Source: Hygrocybe punicea (lineage: Eukaryota; Basidiomycota; Agaricomycetes; Agaricales; Hygrophoraceae). Taken from it: a stretch of 64,000 nt of DNA. The notes beneath the pieces were generated by a model, which saw nothing but the letters and a program-made list of their open reading frames with translations, did not search any database and was not told the DNA's origin. The stretch lies in contig OY744472.1 of assembly GCA_963556145.1 (NCBI GenBank), positions 4,774,001-4,838,000 of the forward strand, in the 5' to 3' direction. Position numbers and translations under genes: made by a program. Each line of letters begins with the position of its first letter. Position 1 is the stretch's first letter. This document shows, piece by piece, positions 23,601-36,303 of the stretch.

Positions 23601-25933
23601 TAGGGCTGATCTGCGATTCAGCCATTGGGGAAATTCTTGTTCTATCCGGGCCGCAGCACAGAATATTGGGATTTCTCTGCAAAAACTTGAGTACCGCTGA
23701 ATGGTAGAGGCGGCACACGTAATCGTCCTGCACATCTGACTCGGCTTCAAACTCGATCAATGGTGCGAATAGCGCCATCAGTCTACCCACAAAGGGGATC
23801 TCTGCGCGATCAAGGGAAGGGCGTTTCTTGCGGTCAACAATGAGTTGCGCATCCCTACTCCTCAGCATACCAATCGCCTCCCGAAGCTCCCGGATTCTGA
23901 GTGGCCGTCGAGCGAAAGCGACTAAGGAAAATAAATAACTGAACAGAATGTGAGGGAAGTTGATATGATTCTTAATAAAATCGATGCGCACCATGCCAAG
24001 GACCCGTCATATGCGTCGAGACCAACAAAATATCTCTTGTAGTAGTCGTCGAGCGTCGGTCCTTCCTTGACAATTCGTTTTATATCTGCCGGGCAGTTTG
24101 CTTTCTCAAGATCCTTGATCATCAACTTTGCCCAGAGGAAATTTCCGGCCGCACATTCATCAACCTTATCAAGCACAGACTGCCTGTCCTCTTCGCATAT
24201 TTGCAGCTTCTTCATTTCGTTGGTTAGGTAGAAAATCATGTCCTTTTCCATCTCTTCTCTGATGTAAAGCGGTGGGTAAGCCTCAAAGACTTTAACAACG
24301 CAGTCAACGTTCTGACTGGTGCTCCAAATGCGAACATCATTGGGCGACTGCTTGGCGAGCTCGAGGAGGGATTTGACCACCGTCGTCGCTTCATGCCATC
24401 TGTCCCTCGCAGACTCCTCGTCTAATCCATCTAGAAAGAAATAGACCGGGCCTGGGAGGTGCTTCACGAGCGTAGCGATAATCTTCTCAGCGCATTCTTG
24501 AGGGCCCAGCTCGCCTTGGACCTTTTGTTTTAGATCCTTCACGACATCCATCGAGTACTTGGAATCCAGGTATTTGCCGAACAGTTGCAACGCAAAGTGT
24601 CGTAGAACGTCCCCAGCGTTGAAAGGCTCGTCCGAGAAGCGGTAAAAATGGTAGCAAACTGCTCTGATCGGGTCGGACTCTCGAACAGATCGGATGGCAG
24701 ATGCACAGAGGATCGACTTCCCGCTCCCCGGAACCGAGTGGAGTCTCAAGACCGGAGAAGAGTTGGTTCGGTTCAGCCAAGCTTGAAATTCGGTGTGGTC
24801 GTTAAGCCACGCGCCCGTCCCATCCATCTTTTGGTGTTTGAAGTCCTCAAGACGCCTTAAATTTGCTGCATTGACCTTCTGGTTTCGAAGCCACTTGCAA
24901 ACAATATTTTCTGGAATAATGTCAGCAAACCATGTTTTCCGCATGAAACAGAGGGTCACTTACTGATTTCATCATCTTCGCGGTTCTGGCGATGATCTGA
25001 CTGCGCGTTTCTTTCCTTCTCAGCCTTCTCCCTCTCTTCCGCTGCTTTTTGCTGCGCCAATATGTCGAATTGTAACTGCATCCTGTCAGTGTCATCTTCC
25101 AATTCCTTGATAATGGCTTTCAGCTTTGTCAAGCAGCTGGAGGATACCGAAGATGCGACAGCCTTGTACGCTGAGTGATGGCGTAAGTGACTGGACACAG
25201 GCGTAATACCAGACGAGCAAAAACCAACCAGGTTTGGTGAGTTCCTCGTGAACCTTGTTCCAAAAACAAAACATGTGGATGTACGAGTCGCAGAAAATTT
25301 CCTGGAGCTTCGGACAATCTCCCCAGAGCTTCTCGTAGTCGCGGATGAGCTCGATCACGTTTGCCAGTGCTCGCAGCTCACCTTTGATGGTATCGATTAG
25401 CTCGTAATGCCGATCAGCTGCCTGTGAATAATTCAGCCTATAGAGTCGCATTGTAATCAAATCAGAATTACGTTGATGACTACACAGAGAGCTCCCCATA
25501 TTATCGCAGTTGGCATAGGATCCGCTGAAGCTGCGCAGTTGTTCGAGTTCTGATTGGCACAGGCTAAAGAGAGCGGACGCAACTAACCAAGAGAATTGAC
25601 GATATCATTGTAGTCCTTCAGAGCACTCATGACTTTCTTGATTGCTTTTGAAAGAATTGAGGTTTTTTGGAGCTTCGTCGCCTCAAGTTTCTGGATGGAA
25701 TCGCGGACAGTCTCTATGGTGGTTGGATGGTTTGGATCATAGCAAGCATAGATGAAGTTTTTCTTTTGTTCCTTGTCGGGTAAACCATCAATGTACTTCT
25801 GAAAAGCCTTCTGGAAAGTGGACCGGTTTAACCTATCGAATATAAGTGAAAATAGCACAAGATCAACGGTGCAGTTTACATACGATGCTTGACGTGACGG
25901 TGTGGACCGTGTGGTCAGCCTACTGATGCTCAT
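20678..25933 (-). CDS. NACHT NLR-like protein, nine exons, 1608 aa
   Basis: Exons read on the minus strand: 25884-25933, 25588-25832, 25472-25530, 25229-25421, 24964-25170, 23992-24910, 22907-23938, 21422-22851, 20678-21369. They sum to 4827 nt, exactly divisible by three, and all eight introns are 50-58 bp. The N-terminal 250 residues are helical and resemble the DUF7708-type head of fungal NLRs (MPTAIIWGAL). The NACHT P-loop is SVPGSGKSILCAS and the Walker B is VYFFLDGLDEES. Then comes the winged-helix-like region (FARRPLRIRELREAI), a middle region, and a very acidic Asp/Glu/Ser stretch with a 10-Asp run. The C-terminus (FMKCCFSECGVYLHIASLE ... VYYFPPAG) looks like the beta-propeller-like tail of Agaricomycete NACHT proteins. 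A role in nonself recognition or cell death is inferred from the family only. Intron 6 and 7 borders are less certain. Confidence 0.85.
22170..22209. repeat. CGT/CAT trinucleotide run encoding poly-Asp
   Basis: A (TCG)n-type run interrupted by TCA and TAG triplets on the plus strand. It encodes DDDYDDDDDDDDDD in the NLR gene on the minus strand. Such runs change length easily. Confidence 0.8.
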
Positions 25934-26397
25934 GGTCCTTGCTCTGTATCACAGATTCGGTACAGAATTGGAGAAACGTCGAGGGCGAAGCACCACAAAC
26001 ATGACAACCTGACACCGCCCGCACAGCACTAATAATGTTGACAGCGGAGATAAATAAAGCCATGAGACACAGGCCCAGCCTCCGAAATCCTGATAGTGAT
26101 CCCCACTCAGGCAGTCGGTTTATACTTGTTCTGTTGGTAGAAGCCTTGGGTGGACATATCCGTCAAGGCACTCCAAAAGTTACTGAAGAATTACTGCAGT
26201 TGTTGAGATATTTGAAACATGAAATTTTCGTCTATTTTTGCGCCGCCGTGAGTCATGAACTGCTTTTGTAACATGAGGCCTGAGGCTTTAGCCCCGCACA
26301 GCCTGCTGCACCCAGTGAAACTAGTGAACGCTTAAACGATGCTGGCTTTTGTATAACTCCCTCTTTCGACGCGATTCATCCCCCAAACGCCCCACCG
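25934..26397. promoter_or_regulatory. Intergenic region between the NLR and AAA genes (divergent promoters)
   Basis: 464 bp between the starts of two divergently transcribed genes, so both promoters should lie here. No clear TATA box was noticed. A short open frame (26035-26271) has no support. Confidence 0.45.
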
Positions 26398-28715
26398 ATG
26401 AACGAGACTAACAACGCCCCAACCATCCCGAATGGAAACGCTAAGCCATTCACCGAACCTTCATCTTCGGACCCTGCTTCTCGTCCACGAGTTGGTATTG
26501 TACGTTACGACCAATAGTGAGTGCATTCTGGACCAAACAAGAAAGTCGCTAATAATCCTTCTTTTCTTTGCACAGTTTTGACCAGTGCGTTGTTCCATTT
26601 TCAGTCGAACGAATGCCGCTGATCGATCCATGCTCAGACGGACGTTTGCTACCACCCTCCGAAAGACCAGCAAGCCAGTTTCCCGCAAGAAGATCAACAG
26701 CAAGAAACCTGTAATTGTCGTCAGAAGAATCATCGATTCCAGGGGTCAGCATGAAGCAACCAAGGTGGACATCAAGAGCGATGCTTTATGCGACTTGATT
26801 CTGCACATTAACCGTGATATGGAGAGTTTGGACTTCACGAAGGGTGAGCCAGAGGTGAGGGCCTCATGTACTGATAAATCTCACTTGGGACTAACATTTA
26901 TCAGGCCGATCTGGATTTGCTTTTCTACTCTTATCCCGGCATCTTGAAGAAGTTCGACGAGGAACAGAAGAAAGACTTACCTGACCCTTCTTTCCTCTTC
27001 GATCTCTCCCAACTCCTCCAATTTATAACAGAGGACCTTGGCAACTCGATCAGGAGTTTCACCGAAAACGCCGACCTCGGACAGGTCACCTTTCAGCTTC
27101 TCTACGCTCTTTTCCCTCCGAACACCTACGTGTATCGCTCCCACCCATATGTTGAACACGATCAGATCCTAATCTGTCGCAAGCTATCATACGAAAGAAC
27201 CCAAACCGGCAGGGTTGCTGTCTTAGCTTGTGATTTCATTACCAATAATGGGTGGTCCTTTGGCTTTGCTCGAGAGACCCTCCAAATTCCGGGTTTCGAC
27301 GGAACATCCAAGATCCGCGATCTTTCGGTATACCCTCTCGACTTCCACATTGACAAACAAGATGTTTACAACCATGCGGTGGAAAGAGGGAAGAGATTTA
27401 CTAAGATCAAGCGTCAGTTATATGATGGCGTTCGCTTCGCATTCAAAGAGAAGAGAAATATGTTCGGTGACGAGCAGCTGCTGAAAGTCAATGTGAGTAC
27501 AACGATAGTTTGGACCCTATATTTGTAACTGACATGATCCCGAATCGAAGACAATTGGTCGTGTGATGGTCGACGCTGCTGCATTCCGCCTCTTCCAGCC
27601 GAATAGCAGTATAAATCACCATGTTCATAGAATATTGGAAGACCTCAACAACCTTAAAGAAGAGGAATATCTCATATGTACACCTGTAGTGCTCGGATTC
27701 TGTTTTGGGACCAAGATGTGGGGTGAGTCCAAATGGTTCATCTGACGCTCCCCCAGATGCTAATGTCATTATCTTCCTTCTGTAGGAGGTTTCGCCCTTG
27801 AGAACTTGAATGAAATCGTCTGGTCCGATGAAGCCTTCGAAAGGCTCGTCATCAACGAAGAGCAAAAGACGCTTCTTCATGCCCTCATTCGGCAACATTC
27901 CACACAAACAACGCAATTTGACGACCTTATTGTCGGCAAGGGCAAAGGTCTCATTGGTCTACTTTGTGGGAATCCAGGATGCGGGAAGACTTTGACCGCA
28001 GAGGCCGCTGCAGAGACCACCCGTCGACCTCTCTACGTCGTCAGCGCAGGCGAGCTCGGGACTGTCCCTGAAGAGGTCGATGAGCGCCTTGCGCGGATCC
28101 TTGAACTTTCCCACTTGTGGAACGCTGTGCTACTTATCGATGAGGCAGAGGTATTCCTGCAAAAGCGGAGCACGGCGGATATTGCAAGGAACGCTCTTGT
28201 CTCGATCTTCTTGAGGCAGCTGGAGTACTATCAAGGAATCTTGATCCTGACAACAAACATGGCCGCTCAGTGCGACCCTGCGTTTGAGAGTGCGCCAATG
28301 TTTCTGCTCCGCCCTAATGGAACCTGACAGATATTATTTATAGGTCGCATTCACTTTTGTATAAAATACCCTGATCTAGATCTCGAATCGCGCAAGACAA
28401 TATGGAGAACCTTCATCGGGAGAGCCTCGCAGAACCCCGGCGATATCGGCGAAGGGGATATTGACCGACTTGCGGAGTACAAGTTGAATGGTCGCCAGGT
28501 TAGTCGAAATTCAACACAGTTTTAAAAAAAAAAACATTTCGAATGTTAATGCTGCCAATTTCACTTAGATCAAGAATGCCGTTAGCATCTCACAATGCAT
28601 AGCGTTAGATCAGCAATCCCCGCTGCTGGCGAAGCACATTGATACTGTTCTCAGCACCTTAAATGACTGGGAGACGGCCAAAGACAACGCACTTTGCGGT
28701 GTGTCGGAAGCCTAG
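26398..28715 (+). CDS. AAA+ ATPase with DUF7025-like N-terminal region, 644 aa
   Basis: Exons 26398-26516, 26605-26854, 26905-27492, 27551-27722, 27786-28289, 28344-28498, 28569-28715 sum to 1935 nt (644 codons plus stop). The N-terminal half matches the fungal DUF7025 region (LDLLFYSYPGILKKFDEE; QVTFQLLYALFPPNTYVY). The AAA module has Walker A GNPGCGKTLTAEA, Walker B AVLLIDEAEVFL, sensor 1 ILILTTN and the arginine-finger region FESRIHFCIKYPDLD, and ends in a helical lid. Family members are common in filamentous fungi; their substrate is unknown. The first intron (88 bp) is longer than the others, and its acceptor was chosen to keep frame. A shorter product starting at the ATG at 26630 is possible. 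Confidence 0.88.
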
Positions 28716-29085
28716 TACTTCTTTCGATTCCGGTATCACTTTCGGATGCACTTATAATACCTAATCGTAAGTCAAGAGTTTACCCAAAAAAGTAGTGGAT
28801 GCTTCGACGTGCAATATACCATGATGGGCACAATTTTTTCGATCGAGTTCGAGCCAGCTGTTTTTTAAGGGTCCAAAGTGAGGGCGTATATACAAGACAA
28901 CTATTGTGTCAAGGGAACTCTAAGTAGAGTGTTCCTCATACTCATCATCACCTGCAGTTTGCACTACACTAAGTTTTTAGCAGCGTCATCATCTGCCAGC
29001 CTAGTATCCATAACACACATCAGTATCGAGCCGTATAAGACTGACACCTAAAATATATATACATTTGAGGACTCGGAAACCAACC
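28716..29085. other. Convergent 3' intergenic region
   Basis: Lies between the 3' ends of the AAA gene (plus) and nitrate reductase (minus). It should hold both 3' untranslated regions. No other feature was seen. Confidence 0.5.
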
Positions 29086-32000
29086 TCAAAATACCACCAG
29101 GCTCCTCGCAGCATTCCACCCCAACCGTTCCAGACCCGGTTTGACAGTCAACTCTACCATGGGTTCTGGCCCACATGTAAGAATAAGTGAATCCTCCGAA
29201 GGAGGTGGAAGATGTGTCGCTAGCATCTGGTCATTAATCCTTCCCGTGCTAAATGTCCATCGCTGCGGCGATGACTCGGACGTTTTCCCCACTGTGTGAT
29301 GAAGCACAAACCGATCGCTTTTGAACAGCTGACGCAGCGAGTCTAGCTCCTTACGGCAAAGGATATCGTGTTCTGTCTTGTTTGCGTCTAGGAGCCATAA
29401 TCGAGTCTCGTTATCCTCTTTGTCGTGCAGCACAGCGCGAAGAACTTGTAATATCGGTGTTATACCTTTTACAAAGCTACATGCTTCAGAAAGCAAGGTG
29501 ATGGGGAATTGAGGATGACACACACCGCTTCCACCACAGACAAGCCCAATATTCTTGACCTTTCTCCGTATACCCTTCCAACATGCGACACCACGTCCTT
29601 CCCAGGTGAAAGACCCAAGTGGCCCTTTCATTTCGACACAGTCGCCAGTGGTGAGCTCATGAAACCCTACAGTCATCTTGCCGCCAGCTGGAAATTGAGA
29701 GTTGGGAAGGTAAATCCTTATCAGACGAATATGATAAGTGCTGCTTCACTGGTAGTCAAAGAAAGACGTGCCGACACACTTGACTAGGAGGTCAATAAAC
29801 CCCTTCTCATCCTGCCTTGACACTGGTGTATATGCCCGTTGTACAAGTTCACCTGTGCTCTTCCGCCGGAGACGGACAAAGACATGCTGGCCAACAGGTA
29901 AACCAAGGGACTGATCAGGGTGTTCAAGCGCAAATCGAAAGATGTAGGAGTCGTGCGATATGCGATCGATTTTGATAAGACGAGTGGTCCTCCACCTCTT
30001 TTGATGGAGAAATACATCCCCAGCTTCGTATTTCACCTCAGTTATTCTGGGAGGAAGAACTACGGAGTTCAAGTCAAGTGTACCGATGTGGAACTGGTTC
30101 CGTGCGATTTTTCTGTTGAGCTTCGGAAAAGTATAACAGGTAATAATAGCCTATTCTCACCGCAACCAGCTTCAACTTGCCCTCAGGCGAATGTATAGCC
30201 ATAAAATCCTCCGTAGCATCTTCACCAGCGGATATCAATATTGATTCAGCGCCACCAGGATGCATGTCCAAAAAGCCGGTGCCATCGTATACCTCTCCAT
30301 TTACCACAAACCAAGGTTCCATCTTATCGTGATCCTGGACCTCGGTCCAAGTAATTTTCCTGTGAATATTCGGGTTGGTCATCACAACATCCAAATTTAG
30401 TGGACTTGCAGCTTTGTTGACGGAAGATGGTGATTCTTTGGTGCTGGAGAAGGAAGGCTTCAAAGAGTCTTCACCAGCATCCTGCATCCGCTGATTATAG
30501 CTTGACTCTCAGCTTTTCCGAGAGGGGTGAAGAAAAAGAAGAATATCACCTGCACCCAGCCGCCCGGTGTATTTCCAGCCATGGTGGGATGCTCGAAGCG
30601 CAGAGCAGTTTGATCTCCCATCTGGACCTTATGAATCGCAACACGGAACCACCTACACAAAGCTTATAAAAGTTAAAACAAGATGCCGAGATTCGTATGC
30701 TAACCAGTTGCTGAAATGTCATTGTTAGTTCTAGCAAGGTAAAAGGCCAAAAGTCTAGAACTCACTTCATCATTCCAGTCACACTGTCCATGACGAAGTA
30801 AATTCAAGTAATCGGTGTCACAAGTAGAGACAACAAGACAAAAACGTACTTCCAATACATATCCCTTGGCTGAACTCCAAGACCCTCATCCATCGCGCGC
30901 ACTGTAATCGCGTTGCATTGAGCAAGCTCCGTGATTGGAACATCAAACTTCCAGAAGCACCAACAGCTAATCCATAAAACCATAATGACATGTTTCAGTG
31001 AGAGACCTTTCGAACAAATGTAACTCACAAACAGGTCTCCCTTTCGGTCAGATCAAGGGTTCCATAGACTGCATCCTCATGACGAACTGCACGATAGAAA
31101 TCTTCGGGATACGTGCTGTAAGTAAAAGCCGTATCAGTAGGCTTATTATATTGTGCCATCGATCAAGGCCATGCGCCTCATCTATGATGTCCACATACAT
31201 TTCGGCCAGCTTCCAACTCTCCTCTGCGTCTAGAGAAATCTCGACGCGGGCCACTCGACGTCCACCACCAGAGTACGCATACCCACTAACAGCATATAGA
31301 GCCCTCTCATTATTGTTTTGGGGCACAAGGAGCATTTCATCGTGGTTTGGTTTTGCAATGGCGCTGTTAACATTGAGATCACTGCCAAATTGTGAATAAA
31401 CCTCATGACCCCAAATCAACGAAAATCCACACTTTAAAATATATCTGGAATGTTTGAGTTACTCGAATAGATAGGTGATGTCGTGGGAATGACATACTTT
31501 GGGTTATACCACCAGCTACTCTCAGCTCGGGCCTGTTCAGGCGTGACCTGGGTAGGTAGTACCCTGTTATCCTAATCATAGACATTATAGAATGAGAAAC
31601 CCAACTCTCCGTTAGGCGATACAAACTTTGTACATACCCAAAAATGTAGCTGAAGAGAGAATCGGGAACACGTATGTTTTTTTTCAAGTCAGATGACAGT
31701 AGAGTTTTTTTATCCGGGTAGTTGACTGACATAGTGCTGACTTTCCTCAGTGCTGACTTCGATCCTTTTGAGCCACTTTACAGATCTGCCCCCAATTTGA
31801 CCAGGCACGACGAGTCTAACAGGAAAGCCGTGATCCGGGTCGAGTGGCAATCCATTCATCGCCCATGCTTTGCATCCGCTACATGTTCAGCAAGAAGAAG
31901 TAGAAACAAACCCTTACTAACCTATCAACATCCCCTTCTCCTTGTTTGCCGCCCAACTCAGGCGTTGGGAGGTTCCATACGGTCCATTTGGAAGTGAATC

Positions 32001-33018
32001 CGCACCCTCGAATATGACATGTTTGGCTTGTGGACGGATGGGCTGAACATGGTCAAGAATGTCCGCAAGATACACGCCTGTGAAGAGTGCCGTTGACACT
32101 GAAAAACGCAACACCAAATGTTCCTCAGTGTCCTCACACCTATGAGTATAACAACACCGATACTACACGCACGGCCTGCGGCACCCCAGTTGAAACCGAG
32201 ACCCTTCCGGACGACGTTCTGTTCCTTGCGTCTATTGCCAGCGCATACGAGCGTTACAGGAAGTGTTACGACGGGGAATAGATCTTTGAGATTTGTTAAT
32301 GTAAACGATTCTTCCCGTTTGACAACGCCGTGGATGCGAATTGACCAGGTTTCGAGCAGTTGGCCTTCGACTCTTGGGACTGCTCCGTGATTACGGACGT
32401 AAAAGAGTGATGAAGGTGTTAAGAATCCCTAGACAGGTTATCAATTAGCCCTAGATAGTTTAGACAAAAGTCAATGAAATGGTAGGCACTGACAGCGTCA
32501 TAGAGCTTATCTAAACGTGCTTCGCAGTTGAAAGGATGCTTTCCGGTGAGACGAACGAGGTTTGGGTCCTGAAAGGTTTTCGGTCGTACGACCGGGCGTG
32601 AGTGTTAGATGAAGAAGCACTATCTCTGTAAACAAAATGTTTTATATACCCTATTGACCCAGTTATCTGGAGTGTTTACATCCTGAAAACCAAAAGTAAA
32701 AAAAACAAGTATCGGCGATGTGAGATCTGACACAAATCTACTACGCACTGTCGGGTCGACGCATTCTGGCAGCTTCGTTTCGGGTACAGAAGGAAATACT
32801 TCTGGAAGGGCAGGTTCCTGTCGATAATATCCAACATGTACAGATGAAGGTAGGAGAAATTGTCGCGGGAGTGTTATGGTCTTGAAGTTGCAGCCTGACA
32901 GCGAGAACGACTTTGACTGGGCGGAAGAGACACTTGAACATGGAGTCGATGAGGGCGAAATTTGAGATGAGTCCGAGTCTTTATCATCGTGAGTTGTGGT
33001 CGTCAACTCTGGCAGCAT
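29086..33018 (-). CDS. niaD: Assimilatory nitrate reductase, about 18 introns, intact
   Basis: Reduces nitrate to nitrite in the cytosol with NAD(P)H. Spliced on the minus strand, the domains come in the standard order. First is an N-terminal linker (DPTVR, TPDNWV). Next is the sulfite-oxidase-type molybdenum domain with [13 protein letters not shown], the cofactor-binding Cys in [10 protein letters not shown], and NWGAAG. Then the Mo-dimerisation domain ([46 protein letters not shown]). Cytochrome b5 has both heme ligands (LDMHPGG and MAIHSPEG). FAD is bound through RAYTPVS, and NAD(P)H through CGGSG-ITP and CGPEPMVE. All joins keep frame and no break was found. The start is taken at 33018; an in-frame ATG at 33093 would add 25 residues. 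It lies downstream of the transporter gene on the same strand. Confidence 0.96.
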
Positions 33019-33093
33019 TCTGTCATGGATCAAAGACTGAGGGTGAAGGTGAATTTTCTCTCGATAACTGCCCAGCTTACCATCACATAACAT

Positions 33094-33454
33094 ATCCCTG
33101 TTTCCCTCGACGCTTTACATAATTCCAGCTGGTCAGGATAAACCTGATTCGACATTTTTCAAGTTGGCGATAAGGTGATCGGAACAGTGACATATATGGA
33201 AATGAACAATACAGTTATGGCACCGCTTGTGATCGAGTCCTTTGATAAGTTTGACATCGACGTTATCAGTCTCTCGTTATCAATGCAAACTTTCTCATGA
33301 AGAAGAACACCCTTATCTCAGTAACGTATTGTTCGCGGTGATTACCGGCGGACGCCCATCAAATGTACAACTTTTTTTTCTGATGCGGGTGAATATACAT
33401 AGCAGAAAGCGAAAATCAACCGAGATATCGAGCGAGAATCTTCCTAAACGATCT
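33094..33454 (-). promoter_or_regulatory. Nitrate reductase promoter region with clustered GATA sites
   Basis: Between the 3' end of the transporter and the start of nitrate reductase there are five GATA words within 145 bp: GATA at 33137, GATAAG at 33169, GATAAG at 33244, and TTATC at 33263 and 33277. Fungal nitrate genes are switched on by AreA/Nit2-type GATA factors, so this cluster is a plausible nitrogen-response region. That role is inferred from other fungi. Confidence 0.55.
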
Positions 33455-35950
33455 TCATTTCTTCGGGACGGGGATGACAACCAAGCATGAGTTGATGACC
33501 TAGGTTTTTTTTTTTTTTGGGTGAAACTGTAGCCCAACGCGAAGAAATTGCCATGGAGGTTAAAGCGTACCATACAGATTATCCCACAAATCCAAAAGGG
33601 TTTGCCAAGAGGAGTAGACTGGAAACGGAATACAAGAGCAAAGATAATTCCGCCAAGGTTGCCCATGCTTCCTACGATACCGCTCTACAAGGTCTAGCTT
33701 AGATGGTATGAGAGATGATAAGCAATTGTTGTCCCTTACCATCATTCCGTTAGAATCTACAGTATACAGACAGACATTTCAATGAGCCCTGGATATCCTA
33801 AAGAAGTTACTCACAAGGGTTGCAATGAGGTACTAGAGAGAAGGTCGCTCCACAACCGGCCTCGTTCAATATGGCGAGGAGGACCATCAGAACGATGATG
33901 ATTGCGACTTGATCGGGGAGATCAATATCTATCCAAGAAACTCCAAATAGAAAACTCACGAGATGGCTTTTCTTTGTTCTTCAGGGCCTGATCGATGTAA
34001 AGTCCGAGTGCAATGGACATGGCGCCTTGCAGAAAACCACACGCGAGCATGAAGTACTTCTTACCGGGGACCTAGGAACGAGGGCTGTTTCAACTGACTG
34101 TTGACTGGGCACACAAAGTGAGGTAAACTCACTCCGAATCGCGGGTAGATGAGATCACTAATGTAGCCACCTTTTACCATCGTCAGTTAGATGTGAGTCG
34201 AGAGAAACACAGAAACACAGAAACGCACCCGAAGGTCGAGTCCACAGATTCAGAAGTCCATACAAAGAAGTAATCTAGATTAGGAGAGTTAATAATCAAA
34301 CGAGAGAGAGAAAGTGATGGTGATTTCGGTACACACGTAACCTGCTTTGGTCTGGCCAAAGGTTTTCGAATGATAAATGTTGAACAAGATACCAGACAAA
34401 CTGGCATCAACTGCGAGTTCGAACCCGAAAGTCGTCACATACGCAAGGCCGGGGAGCCATGTCAGGGGGCTGGTTAAGATTTCGAGTGTGGTCTTCCAAG
34501 TGAGGTGTTCGTTGACTGCAACGTCCAGCTCGGATGTATATACTATGGTTGAAATCACATTTCAGCAAGCATTCAAGAGTACATGTAAAAACTGGAGGCG
34601 GGAAGGGAAAGAACTTCTCACATCTCTCATTCGTGACGGTCTCCACATCGACCTTGGCCTCTCCCACTTCTCCATCGTCCTTCTCAGGCAGTGTCTTGAA
34701 CAAGGCCTTCTCGTCAGGGTCGATCACTACTTCATGTCCATGCGCGATAGAGAGAGCGGTTGCAGGTAATGTATGCCTCATGTTCCATTTTCCAGCAGGG
34801 TGGTCGGTGCCGAATATCATTGTGAGGGCAGCGGTGGTCAGGAGAATGGGCACAGGGACAATGGCGAACGCCGCGCGCCAGGCGGAGTGCTGAGAAAGGC
34901 CGTCGGCACGGAGCGCATCGTAAAGCGAAACCATGATAACAAAAGTGATGCCGCCTTTCATCCAAGACGTGGCATGGTGTCAGAGCGAATGGAGCAACAC
35001 AGGAAGCAGAACACACACCACCCAAGTTACCCCACCCGCCGACGAGTGCATTGGCCCTTCCAACTATGTTTTTATCAAAGAAGGCAGTAGTCCACGCCTA
35101 AGGACGATGGAGTCAGGCTGCTTGCTTCCTCCATTGAGACAACGGCATGAAAATCACCTGGCAAGGAACGAAGGTTGCACCGAGTATACCTTGAGGGGAA
35201 GGGTCGTCAACCAAGATGGAATCAAGTTCGGCAACTTTCGTGCTAACCGATGAAGACGCGAACAATGTAAAGACCAGTAGCAGAACTAACGGTGCCAGCT
35301 AATCCAGAGGGAATTGCGCCTAGAACAAGGACGAACGCCATAACTTTCCTTGGGCCATAACCTATTGCAAAGATATTTTGATCAGGTTGAACGCGCCATT
35401 GTAAACAAGCTCACGATCAACCAAAGGTCCAGCGACGAAACGGAATCCAAGGGTAGATGCAAGACCAGCAATATTGGAATTAGCTTTGGACAGAGGTTAT
35501 TCATCCCGGCAAGCAGTTGAATGACGGTGGCATACCTATTTGATCTTTGGTGAGTTTAAGGTCGTCCTTGATGGCCTCCGGAAAAAGCGGTGGGAAGGCA
35601 AACCAAGAGAGGCTGCGAGATAAATCGATTAGAGCTGATGGAAAAGTGTAAAGACGACAAACGTACAAAGCGACCATGAATCCAAGCCAAGAACTATTTT
35701 CCTTCCATAAATGAGTACAGACGAAGGAGATAGATGTGAAAACAAACAGGTGAAAATTCCTAGCATAGGCGCTGCGCAGGTTGAAGATTGGCAAGGTAAA
35801 ACTTTTGCGATTGAGCGGGTTGAGGACAGCTGGCCCCCAGAGGCTACGAAAAGTGAATGGGGGTGGCTCGCTGGTTCCGAGAACGGTGCCAGGAGGCAAA
35901 GGGGCCTCAGTTGCGGAAGAGGAATCAAAGAAGAGTTGCTCCCCTGCCAT
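33455..35950 (-). CDS. nrt2: High-affinity nitrate transporter, NRT2/CrnA family
   Basis: A major-facilitator nitrate carrier of the plasma membrane. The spliced minus-strand product starts MAGEQLFFD and carries LNPLNRKSFTLPIFNLR, the hydrophobic first helices (SWFAFPPLFPEAI), and the MFS motif GPLVDRYGPR. Both nitrate signatures of the NRT2 family are present: GGWGNLGGG in helix 5 and SMGNLGG in helix 11. A long cytosolic loop (34,620-34,800) follows helix 6. The last exon ends VINSCLVVIPVPKK-stop at 33455. About a dozen introns of 50-80 bp keep frame throughout. It is divergent from nitrite reductase and upstream of nitrate reductase, so all three functions sit together. The last intron contains a 13-base T run. 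Confidence 0.94.
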
Positions 35951-36303
35951 CGTGGACAGATAGCAGCCTCATCACTGAGAACGGTGGCAATATAAGCGTT
36001 TCTTTATCACTGCTAAGCTAAAAGAAGGTGCACAGGTCAGAAAATCTATTATGACCGATAAGGATATTACACGAACTCGGCTAATCCTCCAGTTGAACCC
36101 TGCAAATCAGTTGAGTTGAACCCTGCAGTGTAACGTACGTCGGACCGGGCAGGACAACGTTCACCATTGGCCGATACCATGACTCGGGAACCACTGGGAT
36201 CGCCTATTTGGATCTATGGCACGATAAGAAATATGAACGACTCGGACACCATTATGGACGACACCCTTACATGTAATTCCATTGCGGGTACCACCCGTCC
36301 GCA
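35951..36303. promoter_or_regulatory. Divergent promoter between nitrate transporter and nitrite reductase
   Basis: 353 bp separate the two start codons. A 14-bp direct repeat AGTTGAACCCTGCA occurs at 36091-36104 and 36114-36127, and a GATA word (TTATC) lies at 36006. Shared control by nitrogen regulators is expected for this arrangement but not shown here. Confidence 0.55.
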
